Assembly (NCBI GenBank): GCA_946478915.1
Contig: CAMLER010000390.1
Coordinates: forward strand, 1 to 5,385
Length of the DNA stretch: 5,385 nt
Direction: 5' to 3'
DNA from: an uncultured Chryseolinea sp.
GTDB lineage: Bacteria; Bacteroidota; Bacteroidia; Cytophagales; Cyclobacteriaceae
Part shown: positions 1 to 5,302 of the stretch, one piece after another
Numbering within the stretch: position 1 is the first letter of the stretch
Layout of the letters: every line of letters starts with the position of its first letter
The notes under the pieces: model-generated
What the model was told of the DNA's origin: nothing
Seen by the model: the letters and a program-made list of their open reading frames with translations, nothing else
The model's database searches: none
Translations under genes and position numbers: made by a program

Positions 1-24
1 AATCAACAGCTTAGCTATGGGCGT

Positions 25-54
25 AAAAAATAAGGGATAATTGATTATCCCTTA
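25..54 (-). terminator. Intrinsic terminator after the histone H1-like gene
   Basis: Read on the minus strand, TAAGGGATAA and TTATCCCTTA form a perfect 10-bp stem closed by a 4-nt loop (TCAA), followed directly by six T residues. It lies 27 bp past the stop codon of the histone-like gene, where its transcript should end. The stem is AT-rich, which weakens it, but perfect pairing plus the T-run fits a factor-independent terminator. The stem is symmetrical, but the plus strand has only TT and then GA after it, so it should act mainly on minus-strand transcripts. Confidence 0.8.
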
Positions 55-80
55 ATTTGAACTCAAATTTTTTAAGGGTT

Positions 81-257
81 TTAAGCCTTATTTTTTATCT
101 CTTGAACCTCTGCACGAATAGCTTGAGCGAGATTCTTAAGGTCTTGCATACCCTTTCTTACGCGGGTACCGGCAGCGCTATTGCCCTTATTATAAAACTT
201 GTCAGCATCGCCTTCAAGTGAAGCTATGAGACTTTTGAGCTCTTCAAATTTTTGCAT
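81..257 (-). CDS. Histone H1-like (Hc1 N-domain) small DNA-binding protein
   Basis: A 58-residue protein starting MQKFEELKSLIASLEGDA and containing KGNSAAGTRVRKGMQDLKN. This matches the pattern of the Hc1/histone H1-like family, whose chlamydial members carry a similar GNKAAAQRVR segment near the N-terminus. The family binds DNA and helps compact the nucleoid. This copy is only the helical N-terminal domain. It lacks the long Lys/Ala-rich basic tail of chlamydial Hc1, as is usual for the short Bacteroidetes versions. Two amphipathic helices (about residues 2-22 and 30-55) are likely. ATG at 257 is the natural start, giving the family's usual N-terminus. No Shine-Dalgarno is visible and the leader is AT-rich. 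The gene lies 87 bp downstream of the oxoamine synthase on the same strand and ends before a strong hairpin terminator. Family assignment is firm; a nucleoid role is inferred from the family. Confidence 0.88.
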   Translation of the reverse strand: MQKFEELKSLIASLEGDADKFYNKGNSAAGTRVRKGMQDLKNLAQAIRAEVQEIKNKA

Positions 258-344
258 TTTTATTAGATTTTAAAGATTGAAAATTTAGTTTCTTACGCCA
301 ATTTAAATAAATACCTTTAAAAACAACCCAAAAAGCGGTTTTTT

Positions 345-1601
345 TTAAATTCCCTTGGTCACAGACACCAACACTTCCTCCTTGTAAAATCCACTATCGA
401 GCTTCTCTTTCAGCCTCGAAAAAGCAGTAAGCGTCATTTCAACGTCCTCTATCGAATGAGCTGCAGTCGGGATGATTCTAAACATGATAACATCCTTAGG
501 AACAACAGGATAGATGACGACAGAACAAAAAATATTGAAGTTCTCACGCAAGTCCATCGACATATTGGCGGCCTCTCCCACTCCACCTTTGAAAAGCACG
601 GGAGTTACTGGCGAATTTGTGTTTCCAATATTAAAACCGCGTTCTCTCAATCCATCCTGCATGGCCTTCACAACTTTCCAGAGATTCGCCTTGAGCTCAG
701 GCTTGGTCTTGAGAAGTTCCAGCCGTTTCATACCTCCGATCACCAATGCCATTGGGAGACTTTTCGCGTAGATTTGCGAACGCACGCTGTACCGAAGGTA
801 CTTCAGTATCTTTTTGCTACCGGCCACAAACGCACCAATGCTGGCCATGGATTTAGCAAACGTTGAGAAGTATAAATCAATATCATCCTGGACACCTTGC
901 TCCTCGCCTGTTCCAGCACCTGTCTTACCCATAGTGCCAAATCCGTGAGCATCGTCCACAAAAAGTCTGAAATTATATTTTTTCTTGAGGGCAACCACAC
1001 CTTTTAAATCGCCTTGCTTTCCCGACATACCGAATACTCCTTCGGTAATCACCAAAATACCACCTCCAGTTTCGTCCGCTAGTTTAGTGGCCCGCTGAAG
1101 TTGTTTTTCAAGGCTGTCCATGTCATTGTGCGTATATACAAAGCGTTTGCCCATATGCAAACGAACTCCATCGATTATACAAGCGTGGGATTCTGCATCG
1201 TATACAATGACATCCTTCCGGTCAACCAGCGCATCAATGATGGAGACAACGCCCTGATATCCGAAGTTAAGCAGCATGACATCTTCTTTCATCACGAATT
1301 CAGCCAGCTGTTTTTCAAATTCAAGATGTTTAACCGAATTACCGGACATCATTCGCGCTCCCATGGGTAGACCCAATCCGTATTGTGCTGCGGCATCCGC
1401 GTCTGCTTTCCGTACCTCAGGATGGTTTGCCAGTCCCAGGTAATTGTTCAGACTCCAATTCAATACTTCCCTTCCATTAAAATTCATTCGTGGACCGATT
1501 TCTCCCTCGAGCTTAGGAAAAAAGAAATAATCGTCGGGGAGATGTGAGTACTTGGCAAGCGGGCCCGCTTCCATTCTTAGCTTTTCAAATAGATCTACCA
1601 T
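345..1601 (-). CDS. PLP-dependent alpha-oxoamine synthase (serine palmitoyltransferase-like or cysteate acyltransferase)
   Basis: A 418-residue fold-type I PLP enzyme of the alpha-oxoamine synthase family (KBL, BioF, HemA, SPT), which condenses an amino acid with an acyl thioester and releases CO2. Visible signatures: NNYLGL near residues 52-57; MGARMMSGN at 80-88; ESHACIIDG with His139, the expected PLP-stacking histidine; VDDAHGFG with Asp216 and His219, which contact the cofactor; STFAKS with Lys250, the Schiff-base lysine; and FRIIPTAAH with Arg375, the substrate-carboxylate position in SPT. The catalytic set is complete, so it should be active. Bacteroidetes use such enzymes for sphingolipids (serine plus palmitoyl-thioester) and for sulfonolipids (cysteate plus acyl-thioester). 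KBL or BioF activity is less likely because no threonine-catabolic or biotin genes are adjacent. The ATG at 1601 lies 26 bases past a TAnnTTTG box. accC is divergent, consistent with a lipid context. Family confidence is high; the substrate is unresolved. Confidence 0.9.
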   Translation of the reverse strand: MVDLFEKLRMEAGPLAKYSHLPDDYFFFPKLEGEIGPRMNFNGREVLNWSLNNYLGLANHPEVRKADADAAAQYGLGLPMGARMMSGNSVKHLEFEKQLAEFVMKEDVMLLNFGYQGVVSIIDALVDRKDVIVYDAESHACIIDGVRLHMGKRFVYTHNDMDSLEKQLQRATKLADETGGGILVITEGVFGMSGKQGDLKGVVALKKKYNFRLFVDDAHGFGTMGKTGAGTGEEQGVQDDIDLYFSTFAKSMASIGAFVAGSKKILKYLRYSVRSQIYAKSLPMALVIGGMKRLELLKTKPELKANLWKVVKAMQDGLRERGFNIGNTNSPVTPVLFKGGVGEAANMSMDLRENFNIFCSVVIYPVVPKDVIMFRIIPTAAHSIEDVEMTLTAFSRLKEKLDSGFYKEEVLVSVTKGI

Positions 1602-1626
1602 TGCGGTATTGGTTGTTAAATTCCTG

Positions 1627-1634
1627 CAAAAATA
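1627..1634 (-). promoter_or_regulatory. Bacteroidetes -7 box for the oxoamine synthase gene
   Basis: The minus strand reads TATTTTTG, an exact match to the Bacteroidetes -7 consensus TAnnTTTG. Its last base lies 26 nt upstream of the ATG at 1601, which predicts a leader of roughly 20 nt. No convincing TTG is present at the -33 position, so the call rests on the -7 element and its geometry. Confidence 0.5.
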
Positions 1635-1643
1635 AGGAAAAAA

Positions 1644-1688
1644 CCGTAATTTGATGATTTCGAACCTTTAAAGAGCCATAAATTACGG
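1644..1688. promoter_or_regulatory. 9-bp inverted repeat in the divergent spacer, candidate operator
   Basis: CCGTAATTT (1644-1652) and AAATTACGG (1680-1688) are perfect reverse complements separated by 27 bp. They lie in the 107-bp spacer between the divergent oxoamine synthase and accC starts, just upstream of the oxoamine synthase -7 box and ending 20 bp before the accC ATG. Half-sites centred 36 bp apart, between three and four helical turns, could bind one regulator controlling both genes. Position and symmetry are seen; regulatory use is inference. Confidence 0.4.
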
Positions 1689-1708
1689 CATTCAATCACC
1701 GCTGAGAC

Positions 1709-3208
1709 ATGTCAAAAATTAAAAAGATCCTGGTTGCCAACCGTGGGGAAATTGCCTTGCGTATCATGCGCAGCGCCCGAGAAATGGGAATTAAAACGGT
1801 TGCGGTATACAGCCAGGCTGACCGTAACGCATTGCACGTTCGATACGCTGACGAAGCATTTTTTATTGGGCCTTCGCCGTCATCGGAATCCTATTTGAAA
1901 ATCGATAACATCATTACTGCGGCAAAGCAATCGGGTGCCGACGCCATACATCCCGGCTACGGATTTCTATCAGAAAAAGAATCGTTTGCGAAAAGAGTTG
2001 AAGACGAAGGATTGATATTTATCGGGCCCTCGGCGAAGTCTATTGAACTAATGGGTAGCAAACTTGCGGCTAAGGCAGCCGTTGCAAAATTTAATGTACC
2101 ACTGGTTCCTGGTACCTCGGAACCCATTTCCGACATAGGCAAGGCCAAGAAAATTGGTGCTGAGGTGGGCTATCCCATCCTGATCAAAGCGAGCGCGGGA
2201 GGTGGTGGCAAAGGCATGCGGATAGTAGATGATGAAGCGCAATTTGAAGAACAGATGGAACGCGCGGTGAGTGAAGCTACTTCAGCATTCGGCGACGGAT
2301 CTGTGTTTATTGAAAAGTACATTACCAAGCCACGACATATCGAATTCCAGGTGTTGGGTGACAAGCAGGGCAATATTGTACACCTGTTCGAACGCGAATG
2401 CTCCATACAACGGAGGCATCAAAAAGTAGTGGAAGAAGCGCCCTCAGCGATACTTACCCCGGAAATCAGAAACGCGATGGGAAATGCTGCAATCAATGTT
2501 GCAAGATCGTGTGGATATTATAATGCAGGAACAGTCGAGTTCATTATGGATGAGAACCTGAATTTTTATTTCCTCGAAATGAATACAAGGTTGCAGGTTG
2601 AGCATCCGGTAACGGAACAAATTGCAGGGCTGGATCTTGTACAGCTACAGATAAAAATTGCCGAAGGAGAATCTATTCCTTTCCAACAGGATCAACTTTC
2701 CATTCGCGGGCATGCCATTGAGGTGAGGATTTATGCGGAGGATCCCGCGAACAATTTCCTACCTGACATCGGAACCCTTAAGACCTATGCGAGACCTCAG
2801 GGACATGGTGTGCGTGTAGACGATGGGTTTGAACAAGGTATGGAAATACCTTTTTATTACGATCCTATGATTGCAAAGCTGATATGCCATGCAGAGACCC
2901 GGGACGCGGCCATTAATAAGATGATTCGCGCAATTGACGAATACGAAATAACTGGACTTGAAACCACATTAGCATTTTGTCGATTTGTGATGGAGCACGA
3001 TGCTTTTAGATCGGGAAATTTTGATACACGTTTTGTTGAAAATCATTTTCGCCCGGAGTTGCTAGCGTCGGCTGACGAAAACGGAGAGTGGATTTCCGCA
3101 GCTATAGCCACCACGTTGATGAATGGAAATGGATCGCAGGTGAAGGAGCCGGTTCAGCAAACGCAAACGGTTCCTGGCAAATGGAAACTGCGGAGATTGG
3201 AACCTTGA
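1709..3208 (+). CDS. accC: Biotin carboxylase subunit of acyl-CoA carboxylase
   Basis: A 499-residue biotin carboxylase: ATP-dependent carboxylation of the biotin on a separate carrier protein, the first half-reaction of acetyl- or propionyl-CoA carboxylase. It shows the N-terminal domain signature ILVANRGEIALRI (residues 7-19) and HPGYGFLSE (81-89), then an ATP-grasp domain with Lys118, Lys160, the glycine-rich loop SAGGGGKGM (162-170) and His210. Glu277, Glu290, Asn292 and Arg294 lie in the EMNTRLQVEHP block, and Arg340 is in GHAIEVRIYAED. These correspond to the E. coli AccC active-site residues, so the enzyme looks intact. It is about 50 residues longer than E. coli AccC (449), with a tail from about residue 450. 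No AMKM biotinylation motif is present, so it is a stand-alone subunit; no accB or carboxyltransferase gene lies in the window. The length favours the longer acyl-CoA/propionyl-CoA carboxylase type. The ATG at 1709 gives the expected N-terminus; no Shine-Dalgarno is seen. Confidence 0.93.
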   Translation: MSKIKKILVANRGEIALRIMRSAREMGIKTVAVYSQADRNALHVRYADEAFFIGPSPSSESYLKIDNIITAAKQSGADAIHPGYGFLSEKESFAKRVEDEGLIFIGPSAKSIELMGSKLAAKAAVAKFNVPLVPGTSEPISDIGKAKKIGAEVGYPILIKASAGGGGKGMRIVDDEAQFEEQMERAVSEATSAFGDGSVFIEKYITKPRHIEFQVLGDKQGNIVHLFERECSIQRRHQKVVEEAPSAILTPEIRNAMGNAAINVARSCGYYNAGTVEFIMDENLNFYFLEMNTRLQVEHPVTEQIAGLDLVQLQIKIAEGESIPFQQDQLSIRGHAIEVRIYAEDPANNFLPDIGTLKTYARPQGHGVRVDDGFEQGMEIPFYYDPMIAKLICHAETRDAAINKMIRAIDEYEITGLETTLAFCRFVMEHDAFRSGNFDTRFVENHFRPELLASADENGEWISAAIATTLMNGNGSQVKEPVQQTQTVPGKWKLRRLEP

Positions 3209-3239
3209 TTGGTTATCCGTTATCCGTTATTCGTTATTC
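3205..3239 (+). repeat. Heptamer tandem array 1, GTTATCC type
   Basis: Five consecutive 7-bp units: TTGATTG (degenerate, containing the last two bases of the accC stop), GTTATCC twice, then GTTATTC twice. The array begins at the accC stop codon and is followed by a G-rich segment. It has the same unit and register as the arrays at 3321 and 5162. Confidence 0.85.
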
Positions 3240-3241
3240 GT

Positions 3242-3264
3242 GGGTGTGGGACGGCGGGAGTGGG
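3242..3264 (+). other. Canonical G-quadruplex motif in the accC 3' region
   Basis: Four GGG tracts at 3242-3244, 3248-3250, 3256-3258 and 3262-3264 are separated by loops of 3, 5 and 3 bases (TGT, ACGGC, AGT). This fits the standard G3N1-7 rule for an intramolecular quadruplex. It is on the plus strand, so it would appear in RNA reading through from accC. It sits in the loop of the long inverted repeat, in otherwise AT-rich surroundings. The motif is certain; folding is inferred. Confidence 0.7.
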
Positions 3265-3301
3265 TGTGCGCCTGATCTCCAACTGTAATAACTTCCACGG
3301 A

Positions 3302-3319
3302 TACCGATTGCTATCGGTA
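3302..3319. repeat. Small perfect hairpin in the convergent spacer
   Basis: TACCGAT (3302-3308) and ATCGGTA (3313-3319) are perfect 7-bp arms around a 4-base loop TGCT. The hairpin directly precedes the GGATAAC heptamer array. No T-run follows on either strand, so it is not called a terminator by itself. Confidence 0.6.
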
Positions 3320-3320
3320 C

Positions 3321-3376
3321 GGATAACAATTAACGGATAACAATTAACGGATAACGATTAACGAATAACCAATTAA
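3321..3376 (-). repeat. Heptamer tandem array 2, GGATAAC/AATTAAC alternating
   Basis: Eight consecutive 7-bp units on the plus strand: GGATAAC, AATTAAC, GGATAAC, AATTAAC, GGATAAC, GATTAAC, GAATAAC, CAATTAA. The alternation gives an apparent 14-bp period. It is the reverse complement of the unit in array 1, so it is listed on the minus strand. The last unit contains the stop codon of the M50 protease (3373-3375). Confidence 0.88.
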
Positions 3377-4509
3377 GGTTCTCCCGTCGTTAATGTTATG
3401 TTGAGCGGTGCAGGCGCAAAGCAAAGAATAAAGATGATCAGCGTTAGCCATCCCAGGAAGATTCTCTTTGAATCCAACGGTTCCTCGATTTGTGTCGGCG
3501 GATGCCGAACCCCGACAAACCTGCCGATGATAAGAATAAAGACAAGCCAGCCAGAATAACCTTTGAGTTCCGGATATTGCCATGATAATGCAAACAGCAA
3601 AGCGAAGATCACAAGGGAATACATGAGCGTATCGCGTTGAGACAATCCCAACCCCGTAAGCGCCACATAAAGAAAGCCGATTGAAATGGGGATCACCCAA
3701 ATCAAGTTTGGAGTGTTTGGAGTCACCAAACCTAAGCCCGAGTAAATTAGTAAGCCAACAAAAAACACACTGGCAATAATTCGGTGAATCCGATATCCGA
3801 ACAATCCATAAATTACACGTCCGCCATCGAGTTGTCCTACTGGAAACAAATTCAGGAAGGTGAAAACAAGCGCTAGAAAGCCCGCAAAAATTACGGGGTA
3901 GTGCATAATCTCGTGTGGATTGGGCACGCGTTCAGGGTCTGCCACATAATTTTCGAAGAAAAGGAAGATCAGGTTCTTACCAATCGTGAGATCCATGGTG
4001 TTTTCCTTTTGATTTTCGTAAACGTGATCGGCATAATTCAATCCATATTGTTCATACTCCGGATGGAATTGGAAAATATACTCCGGCTCAGGAAGGTGCG
4101 TGAACCCATAAAATAGAGTCGCCAGCCCAACTATAAAGCCCGCCAACGGGCCGGATAGGCCAATATCGAAGTTTTGTGTTTTGGAATAGATCCGTTCTTT
4201 AATCCTGATAACAGCTCCAAGGGTGCCGATAGGATTTGGAATTAAGAAAGTCGGGACCGGGAGATAGTACGGCAACGTAACCTTAATCTTATGAAAACGC
4301 GCAGTAAAGTAATGCCCGAATTCATGACATGTGAGAAACAATAAGAAAGGAATAGAAAATTGGAATCCGCTGAAAAAATCCTGCCACGTGTAATCCGGCA
4401 TCAGGATGGAACGCCCAAACGACCATTCAGCTCCGGCAATCGTGGTAGTGATAAAAGTGGCAATGAATAGTCCGACTTGAAGAAGAACTCTTTTTTGATC
4501 GCTGTTCAT
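3373..4509 (-). CDS. Site-2-type (M50 family) intramembrane zinc metalloprotease
   Basis: A 378-residue polytopic inner-membrane protein with the two hallmarks of M50 proteases. HEFGH at residues 62-66 gives His62 and His66 as zinc ligands with Glu63 as catalytic base, and LDGG at 227-230 gives Asp228 as the third ligand. Both lie in hydrophobic segments, as expected for cleavage within the membrane. SGPLAGF at 119-125 is another conserved family element. About eight or nine membrane spans can be picked out, near residues 9-27, 50-70, 116-136, 204-224, 245-262, 268-287, 295-310, 318-333 and 350-365. A polar insert at about 137-200 separates the two catalytic motifs. No PDZ domain is visible, unlike RseP, so it resembles the shorter PDZ-less group. 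Family members release membrane-tethered regulators or clear membrane proteins; the substrate here is unknown. Its ATG overlaps the upstream hydrolase stop as ATGA, indicating translational coupling. The 3' end lies inside a heptamer repeat. Confidence 0.9.
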   Translation of the reverse strand: MNSDQKRVLLQVGLFIATFITTTIAGAEWSFGRSILMPDYTWQDFFSGFQFSIPFLLFLTCHEFGHYFTARFHKIKVTLPYYLPVPTFLIPNPIGTLGAVIRIKERIYSKTQNFDIGLSGPLAGFIVGLATLFYGFTHLPEPEYIFQFHPEYEQYGLNYADHVYENQKENTMDLTIGKNLIFLFFENYVADPERVPNPHEIMHYPVIFAGFLALVFTFLNLFPVGQLDGGRVIYGLFGYRIHRIIASVFFVGLLIYSGLGLVTPNTPNLIWVIPISIGFLYVALTGLGLSQRDTLMYSLVIFALLFALSWQYPELKGYSGWLVFILIIGRFVGVRHPPTQIEEPLDSKRIFLGWLTLIIFILCFAPAPLNITLTTGEP

Positions 4510-5129
4510 GAAAAATAGTCGAAGATCATATTGGGATTTACAACGTGCACGGTCTTTATTCCGAGCATGGATGCACCATCAACGTTAGCCTGATTATCGT
4601 CGAGAAATAAAGTTTCGTGAGGATTGAGTCTTGCTTCGTCCAGAACTTGCTGAAAAATCTCAGCATCAGGTTTGCGCATTTTCATTCTATATGAGTAGAA
4701 TGATCGGTGGAAAAAATCATCCAACGATTTTTTAGTGACCCGTTTGATGATGAAGTCATTGATATAGTTAACATGGATATGGCTGGTGTTGCTCAGCAGG
4801 AAAACGTTATGGGTTTCCTTCAGTCTTTCCAGCAGGTGCAATTTTTCTACTGGAATATTGACAAGCATGGCATTCCAGCAGGTATCCAGCACATCATCAG
4901 AAGCGTCAATTTTATAGAGTTTTCGTACGAAATCGCGGAATTCGGAATCCGTTAATTCTCCTTTTTCATAAGAGTCGAAACCGGTCGAATTGACAAATAG
5001 GTGTTTGATCCTGGCGGGTTCGATTCCAGACACGTCAGCAAAAGACTTGAGCGTCGACTCTACTGACAGGTCAAGGATTACACCACCAAGGTCAAAGATT
5101 AGATTTTTAATAGAAGGGTCAGTCCGCAC
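4506..5129 (-). CDS. HAD superfamily hydrolase (subfamily IA-like phosphatase)
   Basis: About 207 residues (GTG start at 5129) or 216 (TTG at 5156). Residue numbers here use the 216-residue version. HAD motifs in order: motif I LIFDLGGVILD with nucleophile Asp22; motif II LLSNT with Ser122; motif III Lys162 in RKPDAEIF; motif IV LFLDD with Asp186 and Asp187. A helical cap fills residues 30-110. Motif I is DLGGV, so the usual second Asp (Asp+2) is Gly, as in the YihX-like glucose-1-phosphatase branch, which has DLGNV. Cytosolic sugar-phosphate or nucleotide phosphatase activity is plausible but the substrate is unknown. An in-frame TAA lies just upstream of the TTG, and no ATG occurs before residue 97. 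The TTG is part of a TAnnTTTG promoter box, so GTG at 5129, 25 nt after that box, is preferred. The stop overlaps the M50 protease start by 4 bp, so the two form an operon. Confidence 0.87.
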   Translation of the reverse strand: MRTDPSIKNLIFDLGGVILDLSVESTLKSFADVSGIEPARIKHLFVNSTGFDSYEKGELTDSEFRDFVRKLYKIDASDDVLDTCWNAMLVNIPVEKLHLLERLKETHNVFLLSNTSHIHVNYINDFIIKRVTKKSLDDFFHRSFYSYRMKMRKPDAEIFQQVLDEARLNPHETLFLDDNQANVDGASMLGIKTVHVVNPNMIFDYFS

Positions 5130-5153
5130 GGAAGTTTGGTTTGAATTAAAGGG

Positions 5154-5161
5154 CAAATATA
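5154..5161 (-). promoter_or_regulatory. Bacteroidetes -7 box for the HAD-M50 operon
   Basis: The minus strand reads TATATTTG, an exact TAnnTTTG match. Its last base is 25 nt upstream of the GTG at 5129, nearly the same spacing as the box-to-start distance at the oxoamine synthase gene (26 nt). No -33 TTG is seen; that stretch is filled by the heptamer array immediately upstream. The box overlaps the TTG at 5154-5156, which argues against that codon being the start. Confidence 0.5.
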
Positions 5162-5189
5162 GTTATCCGTTAATAGTTATCCGTTAATA
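5162..5189 (+). repeat. Heptamer tandem array 3, GTTATCC/GTTAATA
   Basis: Four 7-bp units, GTTATCC, GTTAATA, GTTATCC, GTTAATA, followed by a degenerate GTTCCGG. Same unit family and same plus-strand orientation as array 1. It directly abuts the -7 box of the HAD-M50 operon, covering the region where -33 contacts would be, so it could influence transcription. Confidence 0.85.
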
Positions 5190-5256
5190 GTTCCGGTAGT
5201 TAAGTGATCCATCTTTTCGGTGCTGGTGGTGTTATGCAAGGTCTTGAAAGAATTGA

Positions 5257-5286
5257 TTGTGTTTTAATATTAAATATGTAAAATTG
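5257..5286 (+). promoter_or_regulatory. Promoter of the tRNA gene
   Basis: TTG at 5257-5259, then 19 bp, then TAAAATTG at 5279-5286, a one-mismatch fit to the Bacteroidetes promoter TTG-N17-23-TAnnTTTG. Predicted initiation near 5293 would leave a leader of about 10 nt before the mature tRNA 5' end at 5303. Confidence 0.55.
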
Positions 5287-5302
5287 CGCCTTCCTTTTAA
5301 TA

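Larger units (their letters stand above)
3200..3381. repeat. Imperfect long inverted repeat spanning both stop codons of convergent genes
   Basis: The arms 3200-3240 and 3341-3381 are reverse complements at 34 of 41 positions, separated by a 100-base loop. The outermost 20 bp match at 18 positions (GAACCTTRATTGGTTATYCG) and include the last codons and stop of accC on one side and of the M50 protease on the other. Both proteins therefore end Glu-Pro-stop. There is no T-run beyond either arm, so it is not a standard intrinsic terminator, although it could form a stable hairpin in either transcript. It may be a small inserted element. Confidence 0.8.

Noticed and set aside
280..287. -7 box for the histone-like gene
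   Set aside because: TAAATTTT differs from TAnnTTTG at the last base and no TTG lies at the right distance upstream, so support is too thin.
321..347. Intrinsic terminator after the oxoamine synthase gene
   Set aside because: On the minus strand AACC and GGTT could pair before a short T-run, but the stem is only 4 bp with a bulge beyond; too weak to call.
456..866. Plus-strand open frames opposite the oxoamine synthase (also 514-771 and 1101-1370)
   Set aside because: They lie entirely antisense to a well-conserved enzyme, have no recognisable motifs and no promoter; shadows of the real gene.
1647..1686. accC promoter
   Set aside because: TAATTTG at 1647-1653 is one base short of consensus and TAAATTAC at 1679-1686 has two mismatches; neither has a properly spaced TTG.
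1957..2406. Minus-strand open frames inside accC
   Set aside because: They overlap the conserved ATP-grasp coding region and show no protein family features.
3088..3288. Plus-strand 66-codon frame crossing the accC end into the spacer
   Set aside because: Out of frame with accC, and its last third just translates the heptamer repeat and G-rich segment.
3205..3376. CRISPR array
   Set aside because: Repeat units are only 7 bp and contiguous, with no unique spacers and no cas genes.
3344..3700. Minus-strand 118-codon frame overlapping the protease
   Set aside because: It lies in an alternative frame of the membrane protease and ends in the repeat array; no family motifs.
4707..4955. Plus-strand frames opposite the HAD gene (also 4990-5187)
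   Set aside because: Antisense to a gene with all HAD motifs; the second simply runs into the heptamer array.
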